Of a DNA stretch of 36,160 nt, positions 9,010-17,429 are shown one piece after another; within the stretch, counting starts at the first letter, position 1, and the number at the start of each line of letters is the position of its first letter. Made by a program: the position numbers and the translations under genes. The stretch is from a virus, in IMG/VR virus record IMGVR_UViG_3300025109_000031, positions 1 through 36,160 of that record. One strand, given 5' to 3'. The notes beneath the pieces were generated by a model. It did no database searches. It was given only the letters and a program-made list of their open reading frames with translations, and was not told the origin of the DNA.

Positions 9010-12000
9010 ATGCCTAGTGTATGTTCAGTAATACAAGCAGCCACAGATGATATGGCTCAAACTGAAACCTTTTTTAAGTATCAGGTAATTAATGCCATAA
9101 CTTACCTCATTGGTCGTCCTACGAAAAGTTTGATGAGGAAAGCTCAGGCTGCTTATAAAAAAAATCCATCAACAACTAATAAGAAAAAATATGATTTAGA
9201 GACAGCCAGATATATTGAACATAAAAAATTAAGAGACCAAATGATTGCATACACGATGAAAACTGGTAAGGAGGCTAATTATAATTTGCATTTAGCAAAC
9301 CCTGAAGAAATAACAAATTCATGGAGATCAATCTTTGCAAGGAGACTTAGAGGTGAAATAAATCCAATGACAATTATGCAGGGTTCTAGAAAAATAAAAG
9401 CATTAAGAACTCTTGTTAACAGAGTTGAAAATAAGAGAGAACAGTTAGTTAAAAAGGATAAATTACAAAAAACTGCAATTTTTCTCTCCCCTCCTGAAAT
9501 TATTGTTTCCCATTTTGATAAATTTGGATTCTTAGGTCAGCTTGTTGAGAAAATATTAACAATGGGAGATAGGAACATTCAAGAATCATCTAGATTTTTA
9601 GACCCCATTACTAATGCTAGAAATGATTTAACCAATAACTTAGAGAGTTTAATAAAAGATAGTATATCTGGGTTTAATATCACTGCTTCAAGTATGGGAG
9701 GAATAACTGGTCTTCATAGCAACACATACGGAGCAGTTACAATACATGAAAGAAGAGAAACTGTTGATGAGGGTATTGTATATGTGGTTACTTTAGATGA
9801 TGCGAATGATGGTGTTAGAAAATATTTGCCCGAAGACGATCTTGAAACAAATAAACAAGGTGTTGATGCTAGGGTTGTACAGATGTATAGAGATGAGTTG
9901 ATGGATGAACTTGGTAATGGTCAAACGAGATTAATTGTTCCCCAGTTACTTGAGAATGCTAGTGAGAGTGACATGAGAAAGGTCAGAAGAATACTTGATG
10001 TAGCATACCGAGAAAAAGAAAGAGAGGACGCTGGGCAGAAAGTTCCTGGGATGCATTCAATTAGAGTTGATGTTTATGATGAGGAATTGGGCTATACGAC
10101 TCCGTGGGAATATACTTATATAATGATTAAACAAGGCGAGGGTGAACACGAAATCGATGGTGAGATTAAAGCTGAAACTTATAATGCTTATCTAGTTAAT
10201 AAAAAACAAGAATTGTCTGGGGTAAATAAATTTGGAGACAAAATAAATTTTCTTGGTAAAACAAGACAGTTAACAGAAGAAGAAGAGATAATTGATATAC
10301 AATATAGTTATAACCAAGTAGAATTAGATGATGTTATGAAAAGAGGGTTTTACAGGGCAGAGAGAAATGAGAATTTTGGGAAACATACATATAAAAACAA
10401 AAAATCTATTGTATTAGCAGACGGAACAGCAAAAGATATTGATACAGAAACACCTGTATATCTAGATGAAGAAGTTAAAGGAAGTGCAAAAAAGAATTGG
10501 GTTGATTTTCAATATATGGAAAAACAGCCTCACGAAAAAGCTATGGATATGATTTGGACAGCTCTGGCAAAAATTAGGGACAGTTATGCTGATGCATACA
10601 GGGATTTGCGAATAAAGAATAAAGCTAGTATGGAGAAGAGAGCCAATCTTAACCAAACTATTATTAATTGGAGAATAAAAGGAATGGGGGATTCCCCTGA
10701 TGATGCAGCTATTTGGTTATCAGACCAATTAAAGAAGGTAGGTATTAATGAATATATAAGAGTAAATGATGATGGCAGAGTTGTAACATCTACAACATAT
10801 GCTAAAGATAAAAAAGAAAACTATTTTCCTCAGATGTATCATAGAGAGAATATTTTTGTTGTACAGATACCAGCTGCAATTAATGAATTGAAAGAAAAGA
10901 TTGAAGAATATGAGGATAATAATGGAGTGTCCAAAAAAGATTTAGAAGAAGCGGATGAATATGGAGGCTCCAGATTAGAAAATCTTAATGAAGGACTTGC
11001 ACATTTATCAAAAATGTTAGAAGATTATAATAAAGGGTTAGATGTTGACATGGGTTCTCTGAATGACTTGAATGCATTAAAGAGTATGAAGCATATAACA
11101 TCTTGGACTAATCCTATGATGCGCAGAAAAGATGGAGGCGTACATCAGGATTATTTTGAACAGTCATACAATACTCTTCACAAAAATGAAATTATGATTG
11201 AATTAATGAACGCTATATATAAAATGACAAGAGTTGATAAAAATATTCCACAAGGTTCATTAGATTATATAATTAATAGAGTTAAAATAGGATTTGGTGA
11301 TCCAACATCAAGAGCTATGACAATCACTGGTAAAGAAACCAGCTATGAGAAATCATCTGAAACATTAAATGGTTTGCCTTCATGGGTTCTTGGTGGAGTT
11401 GTTCATGATGCAAGGTCAGCAGAAAGACTAACTAAATGGCTAACTGCTCCTGCATCTATGATGTTTTTAGGAGGGAGTTCTGCTCTTGGTAATTCAGCAC
11501 AAATTGTAAACCAAATTATGAGAGTAGGCTGGAAAATTGCTGGTGAGGCTTATTCAAGATATCAAGGTAATCCAGATGAGTATAAAAAAATTATAAGAAA
11601 CACTGGTATTCTTAATGTTATGACAATGTTTACTGATATTATGTTAAAAGATGGGAGTTCTAAATGGAATGATGCAGGATTAGTAAATGCTGCTGGTGTT
11701 CCAATACCCACTATTAACATGGTAAAATTTGGCAGATTATTATTAGCAGGTAGAGAAAACTTTGTTGAAAATGGTACAGATGAAATTGACAATTTTTTAT
11801 ATCAATTAATAAAAGCTTCTGGAGGTGAAACAAGAGAAGAAATCATAAGATTAAGGACTATTAATGAATTAAGAAAAGGAATAGGTGATACAGAATTAAG
11901 AAAAAAAAGAGGTCAACTGTATGATGTTTTTACTTTGAAAGAAAATGAAAGTAAAGCAGTAGTAGAAAAAGCTTTCAGAGAACTTCTTACAAAGGTTGCT

Positions 12001-12813
12001 GACACTAAACTTAAACAAATGGTTAGCTGGAAACTATCTTGGTGGTTTGATGAAGCTGGTGGACCTGGAAAAGATTTATTTACATTTACAGAGAGTGAGA
12101 ATAGACTAAGGACTCTCACAGCAATTATGGGTCTTATACACGCAGAGAAAACAGGTCTATTAGGAGGATCAGATAATTGGAAAAAAAATTGGCAAAGTCC
12201 ATTAGCCGTAAGAATAGCGAGGAACGCAGTATATTATACACAATTTGGTATGACTCCTCCTTATCTAGGCGAGGGGTTTAATGGATTTGGACGAGCATTA
12301 TGGCAATATAAACAATATCCCACTCTGCAAATGATACATGATGGTCAAGTAATGTTGACTTTTATGGATGGTAACTATGGCATGGGCGATGGATTTGGAA
12401 GAATAATAAAAGCAGTGTCATATTCTACAAGTAATTTTTGGAAAAAAGGAAAAACATATGATCCTGCTGACCCCGATATAGACCATGAAGCAATAATGAT
12501 GGCACGATGGATAGGAACAAGGGGTATAGCATCTGTATTGGCTTCAACTATTGGTTCAATTCCCTTTTTAGGACAAGGGATACGAGCTTTAGCACCTACT
12601 CTGCCAATTTATTCATTATTTAGAGGAGCAGAAAATCCAATGATAGGATTAGCAATGAGAAGTATAGTATGGAGTTCTATGTTTATGATGGGATTAGATG
12701 ACGAGGACGAGAGGAACGATATGACCAATTCAATTGGCTTTTTCTTTCTACCCGTCCTCCTCGGTATGATGATTAGGGGTGTCTACGGAGCTTATGAGAG
12801 TTTTGAGGATTAA
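9010..12813 (+). CDS. large virion/ejection-type protein (polyvalent-protein C-terminal type)
   Basis: A 1267-aa protein starting 3 bases after the previous stop, with a GGGAG ribosome site in the end of the upstream gene. The N-terminal 230 residues are basic and helical. The middle is charged and soluble. The last third has several hydrophobic stretches: near residue 810 (WLTAPASMMFLGG), near 1172 (GIASVLASTIGSIPFLGQG) and 1242-1263 at the C-terminus. A G-R-A-L-W-Q-Y-K-Q-Y-P stretch resembles the end regions of phage large polyvalent proteins (comparison from memory). No catalytic motif was recognised. Position and size suggest an internal virion protein delivered with the DNA and perhaps forming a membrane channel together with the 2885-aa protein. 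It could also hold unrecognised domains of the same transcription machinery. Confidence 0.6.
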   Translation: MPSVCSVIQAATDDMAQTETFFKYQVINAITYLIGRPTKSLMRKAQAAYKKNPSTTNKKKYDLETARYIEHKKLRDQMIAYTMKTGKEANYNLHLANPEEITNSWRSIFARRLRGEINPMTIMQGSRKIKALRTLVNRVENKREQLVKKDKLQKTAIFLSPPEIIVSHFDKFGFLGQLVEKILTMGDRNIQESSRFLDPITNARNDLTNNLESLIKDSISGFNITASSMGGITGLHSNTYGAVTIHERRETVDEGIVYVVTLDDANDGVRKYLPEDDLETNKQGVDARVVQMYRDELMDELGNGQTRLIVPQLLENASESDMRKVRRILDVAYREKEREDAGQKVPGMHSIRVDVYDEELGYTTPWEYTYIMIKQGEGEHEIDGEIKAETYNAYLVNKKQELSGVNKFGDKINFLGKTRQLTEEEEIIDIQYSYNQVELDDVMKRGFYRAERNENFGKHTYKNKKSIVLADGTAKDIDTETPVYLDEEVKGSAKKNWVDFQYMEKQPHEKAMDMIWTALAKIRDSYADAYRDLRIKNKASMEKRANLNQTIINWRIKGMGDSPDDAAIWLSDQLKKVGINEYIRVNDDGRVVTSTTYAKDKKENYFPQMYHRENIFVVQIPAAINELKEKIEEYEDNNGVSKKDLEEADEYGGSRLENLNEGLAHLSKMLEDYNKGLDVDMGSLNDLNALKSMKHITSWTNPMMRRKDGGVHQDYFEQSYNTLHKNEIMIELMNAIYKMTRVDKNIPQGSLDYIINRVKIGFGDPTSRAMTITGKETSYEKSSETLNGLPSWVLGGVVHDARSAERLTKWLTAPASMMFLGGSSALGNSAQIVNQIMRVGWKIAGEAYSRYQGNPDEYKKIIRNTGILNVMTMFTDIMLKDGSSKWNDAGLVNAAGVPIPTINMVKFGRLLLAGRENFVENGTDEIDNFLYQLIKASGGETREEIIRLRTINELRKGIGDTELRKKRGQLYDVFTLKENESKAVVEKAFRELLTKVADTKLKQMVSWKLSWWFDEAGGPGKDLFTFTESENRLRTLTAIMGLIHAEKTGLLGGSDNWKKNWQSPLAVRIARNAVYYTQFGMTPPYLGEGFNGFGRALWQYKQYPTLQMIHDGQVMLTFMDGNYGMGDGFGRIIKAVSYSTSNFWKKGKTYDPADPDIDHEAIMMARWIGTRGIASVLASTIGSIPFLGQGIRALAPTLPIYSLFRGAENPMIGLAMRSIVWSSMFMMGLDDEDERNDMTNSIGFFFLPVLLGMMIRGVYGAYESFED

Positions 12814-12937
12814 GGGTTCTCTTAAGATTCTCTAAGGTCCTTATTAATGAATCTGTAATTAACTTTACTTTTTTTACAGCAGTTAATATTTCTTCAAGAA
12901 ACTCTGTATCATATTTATTATAATTAAGCTGGGGCAT
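12773..12937 (-). CDS. small helical protein (54 aa)
   Basis: An ATG lies inside the last codons of the upstream 76-aa gene (CTATGCC), giving a 54-residue product that starts MPQLNYNKYD and continues with an amphipathic, coiled-coil-like helix (TEFLEEILTAVKKVK, then LIRTLENLKRTL). The overlap suggests translational coupling as the last gene of the minus-strand operon. Its 3' end runs about 41 bases into the end of the convergent 1267-aa gene. The ribosome site is weak (GGAA 8 nt before the ATG). Function unknown; being a chance reading frame is the main alternative. Confidence 0.45.
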   Translation of the reverse strand: MPQLNYNKYDTEFLEEILTAVKKVKLITDSLIRTLENLKRTLNPQNSHKLRRHP

Positions 12938-13154
12938 AGTCAAATTCCAGTCCTATAAGGAATTTAAATAATCGTACTCCTACTCTTACATATCTTTTGT
13001 TTACATATGATAATTCAAAAGAAATTGGAAATGTTCTTATTCTAAGTTCTGTTTGACATTCATGATCAGAAATTACTTTTATCATTGAAATTCCTAAGTA
13101 ATCATCTCCTTTGGCTACTACACTTATTATTTCTGGTGCTTTTATTTTATCCAT
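12924..13154 (-). CDS. hypothetical phage protein (76 aa)
   Basis: The start chosen is the ATG overlapping the resolvase stop (ATGGATAA), because GAGGA lies 6 nt upstream; an ATG four codons earlier is possible but poorly placed. The product is a mixed beta-rich sequence (EIISVVAKGDDYLGISMIKV, then TELRIRTFPISFEL) without a signal peptide or membrane span. No family recognised. It lies between the RuvC-like gene and the terminal 54-aa gene in the same operon, so a role near DNA processing is possible but not shown. Confidence 0.65.
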   Translation of the reverse strand: MDKIKAPEIISVVAKGDDYLGISMIKVISDHECQTELRIRTFPISFELSYVNKRYVRVGVRLFKFLIGLEFDYAPA

Positions 13155-13650
13155 ACAGTTCCTCATAACCGTGCAAAGCTAGTAATATTGCATCTGCTGT
13201 TTTTAATGTAGTTTTTAAACCACTCATATCAGATGCTATTTGTTTTATCATATTCTTTCGTTCCTTTTTGATCTTAGGCAATTTACCTAAGCGTTTTTGC
13301 CATTTCTGGGGAGTTACAAGAACAACTTTTACATTGAAAGAACTTAGTATACCTTGCCAGATTCCAAAATTCATTCCAAATTTAAACGCTGAACTTCTCC
13401 CGTCTGTTGGAAAAGCATGAACTGCTTCTAAATAACAGACACATTTCTTTTTATTTGTAATTTCCTTTATTAGACTAGTCATCTTATCTACATCATCTGG
13501 GCAGTTCTGTGCGAATATTGCTACATTTTCATCTATCCAAGCTATTCCTCCAGATTTCCCTGGATCAATTCCTATTATTATCTCTTCCAAACAGTTTTCC
13601 ATCTTCTTTATCTTTTTTCCACTTTTTTGATAGTGTGTATTTTGTTCCAT
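13147..13650 (-). CDS. RuvC-like Holliday junction resolvase
   Basis: A 167-aa protein of the RNase H fold. Visible catalytic acidic residues are D29 in G-I-D-P-G-K-S-G-G, E75 in Y-L-E-A-V and D153 in K-T-A-D-A-I-L-L-A, in the order and spacing of RuvC-type and poxvirus A22-type resolvases. TPQKWQK (about 113-119) is typical of phage members. It would cut four-way junctions left by recombination or replication so that DNA can be packaged. The start at 13650 has AAGGG 6 nt upstream; an alternative ATG at residue 17 would give a shorter protein beginning just before the catalytic strand. The 5' end overlaps the zinc-ribbon gene by about 85 nt, or 38 nt with the shorter start. Confidence 0.85.
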   Translation of the reverse strand: MEQNTHYQKSGKKIKKMENCLEEIIIGIDPGKSGGIAWIDENVAIFAQNCPDDVDKMTSLIKEITNKKKCVCYLEAVHAFPTDGRSSAFKFGMNFGIWQGILSSFNVKVVLVTPQKWQKRLGKLPKIKKERKNMIKQIASDMSGLKTTLKTADAILLALHGYEELYG

Positions 13651-13804
13651 AATATTCCCTTATTGCACATTTATAACATATATTAAGTTTTGTATCGCTT
13701 AATTGTGAGTGATATCTATAAATAAATTTTGCACTAGAAAGCTTCTTGCACATCTGACAGTATTCTGTCGCTGTCAATTTTAACTTTGTTTCTATTTTTA
13801 TCAT
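13565..13804 (-). CDS. small zinc-ribbon protein (79 aa) overlapping both neighbours
   Basis: This frame carries two CxxC knuckles, C16-Q-M-C19 and C43-Y-K-C46, which would form a zinc ribbon, followed by a very basic tail (SKKWKKDKEDGK). It overlaps the 3' end of the helicase gene by about 70 nt and the resolvase 5' end by about 85 nt. Such deep overlap is unusual even for phage, but the paired cysteines and the absence of stops argue that it is real. An AGAGATGAGAG stretch precedes the start. It may bind nucleic acid or a protein partner of the helicase; the role is unknown. Confidence 0.6.
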   Translation of the reverse strand: MIKIETKLKLTATEYCQMCKKLSSAKFIYRYHSQLSDTKLNICYKCAIREYYGTKYTLSKKWKKDKEDGKLFGRDNNRN

Positions 13805-15134
13805 CTCTCATCTCTTTTCTTGCATCATCAGGTTTTGCATAGAATTTGCATTTGTTCCCACTAAATCCCATTACATATGTTCCTATCTTGCCATATCTTG
13901 CTTTATCACATATAATTTCTATTTCATATCCATCATATTTATCATCATTAAAATTATATCCATAAAATAATAACAATGCTGTTTCTGCTGTTTGTTCTAT
14001 TGTTCCACTTTCTGCAAAATCTGCTAATCTAGGTCTAGGTTCAATTCTCTTTTCGATTTCTCTATTTAATTGAGATACAAGTATAGCAGCACAATCTTCT
14101 TTTTTACATACCCATTTATATTCTGTTAATATATCTTCAATTTCAAATCTTCTATCTTTATGTTGACGATTGTCAACTTTAATTAATTGAATATAATCAT
14201 CAACTACAACATCTGGTTTTTCTCTTTGTATTTCTCGCATAGCATCATCAAGATTTCTAATGTCATCATACATTATAAGATTTTGAAGCTGATCTTTTAA
14301 TTCATCAACAAGAAGTTCTATTATTTGCATCCTGCCTTCATCTATATTGCCTGTTCTTAAATGTCTGTAATTCAAATCTCTGCTTTTCATTATCATAAAC
14401 TTCTTAATTACTTCAACATTGCTCATTTCTCTGTTAAATAGCATTACTCTGTATCCTTGTTTTAACAAACTGGTTACGATATTCAATGTTAAGGTCGTCT
14501 TTCCATGTCCAGGTCGTCCTCCTATGACTGTAAGCTCTTTACGAGTCATTCCTCCTGCTATGTTATCTAGCTGCGGGTATCCAAATTTTATAATATTTTT
14601 ACCAGTTCTTAAAGTTTCTACAGTTTCGTTAATAGTAGCACTAATTTCTTTCTTTCTGCTTGGTGCTATTTCTAAGAGTTCATTAATTAATTTTGAATGA
14701 TGATATAATAACGCTTCAACACTTTCATCCTGTTTTTCAAAACTTGAATTGTATAATTTATATGATGATTTTATAGCTTCTCTTTTAATATATTTTTCCC
14801 AAATTATTTTTGAATATGTTTCTACATTAGCTATTGTTGGTATACTTTCTGGAAGACCAGTAATATAGTATAGTGTTAATCCAGTTGTTTCATCCATTTT
14901 ATTTTTATTTTTTACCTTATCAGCTACAGTAATCATATCAATATCTTCACCATCTCTGTGCATTTTATGTATTATATTCCATAATACCTTATTTTTATCA
15001 TAATAGAAGGCTTCTTCTTCCCTTATCCAAGCATTCGCTTTTTCAAAGACACTTCCGCCTCCTTGAATTATACAACCAAGTACAGCTTCTTCAGAATCTT
15101 CAGAATGTGGATATATTTTTATTCTATCTTCCAT
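13734..15134 (-). CDS. DnaB-type replicative DNA helicase
   Basis: A 466-aa protein with the two-domain layout of DnaB. The N-terminal helical domain has S-E-E-A-V-L-G-C-I-I (about 14-23). The C-terminal RecA-like ATPase has Walker A G-R-P-G-H-G-K-T-T at 206-214, Walker B V-V-V-D-D-Y-I-Q-L at 309-317, and the S-Q-L-N-R-E motif at 354-359. It should form the hexameric 5'-3' helicase at the phage fork. AGGAGAATAA precedes the ATG. It lies 8 nt after the methylase gene in the same operon. No primase or DNA polymerase is seen in this window, so these are either encoded elsewhere in the genome or supplied by the host. Confidence 0.95.
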   Translation of the reverse strand: MEDRIKIYPHSEDSEEAVLGCIIQGGGSVFEKANAWIREEEAFYYDKNKVLWNIIHKMHRDGEDIDMITVADKVKNKNKMDETTGLTLYYITGLPESIPTIANVETYSKIIWEKYIKREAIKSSYKLYNSSFEKQDESVEALLYHHSKLINELLEIAPSRKKEISATINETVETLRTGKNIIKFGYPQLDNIAGGMTRKELTVIGGRPGHGKTTLTLNIVTSLLKQGYRVMLFNREMSNVEVIKKFMIMKSRDLNYRHLRTGNIDEGRMQIIELLVDELKDQLQNLIMYDDIRNLDDAMREIQREKPDVVVDDYIQLIKVDNRQHKDRRFEIEDILTEYKWVCKKEDCAAILVSQLNREIEKRIEPRPRLADFAESGTIEQTAETALLLFYGYNFNDDKYDGYEIEIICDKARYGKIGTYVMGFSGNKCKFYAKPDDARKEMRDDKNRNKVKIDSDRILSDVQEAF

Positions 15135-15142
15135 TTATTCTC

Positions 15143-15973
15143 CTATAAAATGGTTAATTGATAATTGACTGGTTTAAAATTGGTTATAACCAACTCATTT
15201 TTGTAATCCTTACCATGCAACTGTCCGCTATATTTTACTGGTATCTCCGTTATTATATATTTATCATATAGTTCATGTACTAATCTGTGGTCATCATACG
15301 AAATCATGAATTTTCCATTCTCATCATTGATAGTATCAGCCATTACAGATAAATCTAAATGATCTTTCTCAGTTAATGAATGTACATAGTAATCACCTCT
15401 TTCACCAGCTATAACATATGGGGGGTCAAAATACCAAAAATCATCATCTCTTACTGGGTATTTTTTGAGTAAATCCCTAAAATCTACATTCTCTATCATG
15501 GTATCTTGTAATTTTTGCTTACTTGCTGATAAACAATTCCACATTTTCTCGTTCCACTCTGATTCTTTAGCTATAGGGTTATGGAAATTTACATTAAAGG
15601 CATTCTTTATAATATAGAAGTATTTTGCTGCTCTTTTTGGATCAGGCATATCGTAATAGTTAATCTCTTTCTTCAAGTCTTCTTTAAATGAATTATATAA
15701 TAATCTACTTTTTAATAAAGATTCACAATGTTTCATGAATATTTCATAATATTCCATTACTGTCAAATATAAATTTATTAAATCATTATGTTTGTCATTC
15801 AATACATTAAGTTTAGCTTTCTTCTTTCTGAAAAACATACTCCCACCACCTAAAAATACTTCTATATATCTAAAATGGGGAGGTATCATTGGTATTAATT
15901 TTCTACTTAACTCAAATTTTCCACCCATATATGGAATTAGCACAGGACATTCAAACCATCTAGGATCAGGCAT
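15143..15973 (-). CDS. D12-class (Dam-like) N6-adenine DNA methyltransferase
   Basis: A 276-aa protein, close to the length of E. coli Dam. Visible motifs are P-Y-M-G-G-K at 14-19, the SAM-binding F-L-G-G-G-S at 40-45, the V-L-N-D-K-H-N-D-L-I-N-L-Y stretch, and the catalytic D-P-P-Y at 183-186. It methylates adenine in a short site (GATC in the best-known members; specificity here not determined), probably to protect phage DNA or mark replication. Its start has CTGGAGATTATA just upstream and lies inside the end of a 13-codon reading frame with a stronger ribosome site, so its translation may be coupled to that leader. Confidence 0.92.
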   Translation of the reverse strand: MPDPRWFECPVLIPYMGGKFELSRKLIPMIPPHFRYIEVFLGGGSMFFRKKKAKLNVLNDKHNDLINLYLTVMEYYEIFMKHCESLLKSRLLYNSFKEDLKKEINYYDMPDPKRAAKYFYIIKNAFNVNFHNPIAKESEWNEKMWNCLSASKQKLQDTMIENVDFRDLLKKYPVRDDDFWYFDPPYVIAGERGDYYVHSLTEKDHLDLSVMADTINDENGKFMISYDDHRLVHELYDKYIITEIPVKYSGQLHGKDYKNELVITNFKPVNYQLTIL

Positions 15974-16007
15974 TATAATCTCCAGTAATATCCATTGAAT
16001 ATTTCAT
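15966..16007 (-). CDS. 13-residue leader peptide upstream of the methylase
   Basis: A 14-codon frame (product MKYSMDITGDYNA) is preceded by the near-perfect site AAGGAGGAAAATA. It ends at a TGA 6-8 nt inside the methylase gene, so the methylase ATG lies within it. This geometry is that of a translational-coupling leader: ribosomes loading on the strong upstream site would terminate next to the methylase start. Too short to support as a functional protein. Confidence 0.4.
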   Translation of the reverse strand: MKYSMDITGDYNA

Positions 16008-16025
16008 TATTTTCCTCCTTAAAAG

Positions 16026-16141
16026 TGGGTGAGCAACTTTGCTTTGCATTGTAGGTGAGGGTTGGAGATAAAGGGCTGACCTTTATATGCGAAACCACAA
16101 GTACCAATGTCTGCTAAACTCCAAGTAAAATTACTCACCCA
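16026..16141. ncRNA. structured intergenic element with three nested helices
   Basis: This element occupies most of the gap between the DUF932 gene and the methylase. It is closed by an 8-bp inverted repeat, TGGGTGAG (16026-16033) with CTCACCCA (16134-16141). Inside are TTGGAG (16062-16067) with CTCCAA (16119-16124) and a hairpin ATAAAGG (16068-16074) with CCTTTAT (16080-16086). The helices nest without conflict and leave conserved-looking single strands. It would be part of the mRNA leader just upstream of the methylase's strong ribosome site, so it may be a cis-regulatory RNA or a processing site. No known riboswitch class was recognised. Confidence 0.5.
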
Positions 16142-16146
16142 GGTTA

Positions 16147-16917
16147 TTATGCTTGAGCAGCTTTATCTGCCCATTTTTTGATATTAGGAAATATCTTGGT
16201 TTCTAAATTGTGTGTTGACTGGTAATGTCTTTTCATATGATGAGTAGCTAAGAAAGTAGCTGCATTTAATAATCCCCAATAATCTGATGGTCTATTAGCT
16301 ATTAAATATTGAACTAAGAATTCACTCATTTGACTTGGAAATAATTCTACCAATCTCACAATATCTCTGTCATCTAATACAGTATTTACTAAAAATTCAA
16401 ATTCACTTCCAACTTCTATACTATGATCTATTGTTTTTTCTATAGCTTCATCCATATGATTCAGATTTATATTATTTATATTGTGTTTATAGTTTTTATG
16501 TCCAAGTGTTACACCTATTATCATACCATTACTGCACACTAATCTAAAAGCTCCAGCAAGTATATGAACTTGTAAGCTGCCATCATAACTATTCTTTATT
16601 ATAATCTCTGGATTCATTATATCATCTTCAGCAATTTTTATTTTAATACCTGGGATTTTCCATTTATATACAGTTTTCTGACCATCTCCTAATGATATAG
16701 CTTCTGTGAGTACAGCATTATGTTTTTCTAATATTGGTGTAGCGACATCTGTTAGCTCTTTATTTGTAACCATTCTATATTCATCTGTCATACAACTAAG
16801 TACTTGTTCTGTGTCTTCTCTTACTATGAATTTATGACCAGTATTTTTATTCCATATATTATCATTTGTGAAAACTGCTGGTATCTCTTTTACTGGAAAT
16901 AGTGTACTTGATAACAT
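16147..16917 (-). CDS. DUF932 / phage-plasmid-like protein
   Basis: A 256-aa protein that matches the DUF932 pattern in my reading: an early W-N-K-N-T-G-H-K-F-I-V-R, then E-Q-V-L-S-C-M-T-D-E-Y-R-M-V-T-N-K-E-L, and a central L-A-G-A-F-R-L-V-C-S-N-G-M-I-I-G-V-T-L-G-H-K (about 120-141). The N-G-M and H-K stretches are characteristic of the family, which is common in phages and plasmids and has no established biochemical function. GAGGAAGATTA precedes the ATG, which overlaps the upstream stop (TAATG), so it is coupled to the zinc-finger gene before it. A role in replication or recombination is often proposed from context only. Confidence 0.8.
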   Translation of the reverse strand: MLSSTLFPVKEIPAVFTNDNIWNKNTGHKFIVREDTEQVLSCMTDEYRMVTNKELTDVATPILEKHNAVLTEAISLGDGQKTVYKWKIPGIKIKIAEDDIMNPEIIIKNSYDGSLQVHILAGAFRLVCSNGMIIGVTLGHKNYKHNINNINLNHMDEAIEKTIDHSIEVGSEFEFLVNTVLDDRDIVRLVELFPSQMSEFLVQYLIANRPSDYWGLLNAATFLATHHMKRHYQSTHNLETKIFPNIKKWADKAAQA

Positions 16918-17300
16918 TAATCTTCCTCCATTATGACTACTGATGGGGGCTTTCCTCTCATTAGTCGTTCATTTTTACTGACTGTATCTCTATTTTTGTG
17001 ATGATTATTAATCACAGCAGCCAAATATTTGAATCCTTTACCATCAAAGATAGGTTTTTTATTTTCCAAATATCTTAAAATAGCCCAGTCAACAGTTTTA
17101 TCATCTATTTTTGATATTGATTGATAGAAATAATATTCACTTCTTATGTTATTATCACTAGGAATGTTTGTTTGTATGAAATTAATTACTCTACGCAGTA
17201 ATTTTTTAGTGAATTTCGATCTTTTACTTCTTAATTCTTGAATTTTCTTCGATGGATTGTATTTTGCTTCCTCATTATATCCACAGGCAGGACATTTCAT
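16917..17300 (-). CDS. zinc-finger-containing hypothetical protein (127 aa)
   Basis: The N-terminus M-K-C-P-A-C-G-Y has one CxxC knuckle, followed by a basic helix with KKIQELRSKRSKFTKK. The C-terminal half (DKTVDWAILRYLENKK then FKYLAAVINNHHKNRD) looks like a small helical, winged-helix-like module. A single CxxC would need other ligands or a partner to hold zinc; H109-H110 are candidates. The start overlaps the stop of the 37-aa frame before it (ATGA) and the end overlaps DUF932 by one base. Function unknown; DNA binding is a reasonable guess given the basic character. Confidence 0.7.
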   Translation of the reverse strand: MKCPACGYNEEAKYNPSKKIQELRSKRSKFTKKLLRRVINFIQTNIPSDNNIRSEYYFYQSISKIDDKTVDWAILRYLENKKPIFDGKGFKYLAAVINNHHKNRDTVSKNERLMRGKPPSVVIMEED

Positions 17301-17410
17301 AGAGTATCATAGTATGTTTTATTTCTTTCATTACTAATTCTTAATTCTTTAGCTATTTCTTCTAAGCATACAACTATTTTTGGTACATATTTTACAATTA
17401 TTTGTGCCAT
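17297..17410 (-). CDS. very small protein (37 aa)
   Basis: The frame begins MAQIIVKYVPKIVVCLEEIA and ends 4 bases into the next gene (ATGA overlap). AGGA lies 6 nt before the ATG, in the 19-nt gap after the preceding gene's stop. Coupled overlap, a ribosome site and an amphipathic helical product support a real small gene. Function unknown. Confidence 0.5.
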   Translation of the reverse strand: MAQIIVKYVPKIVVCLEEIAKELRISNERNKTYYDTL

Positions 17411-17429
17411 TTGTAATCCTATTTGAGTT

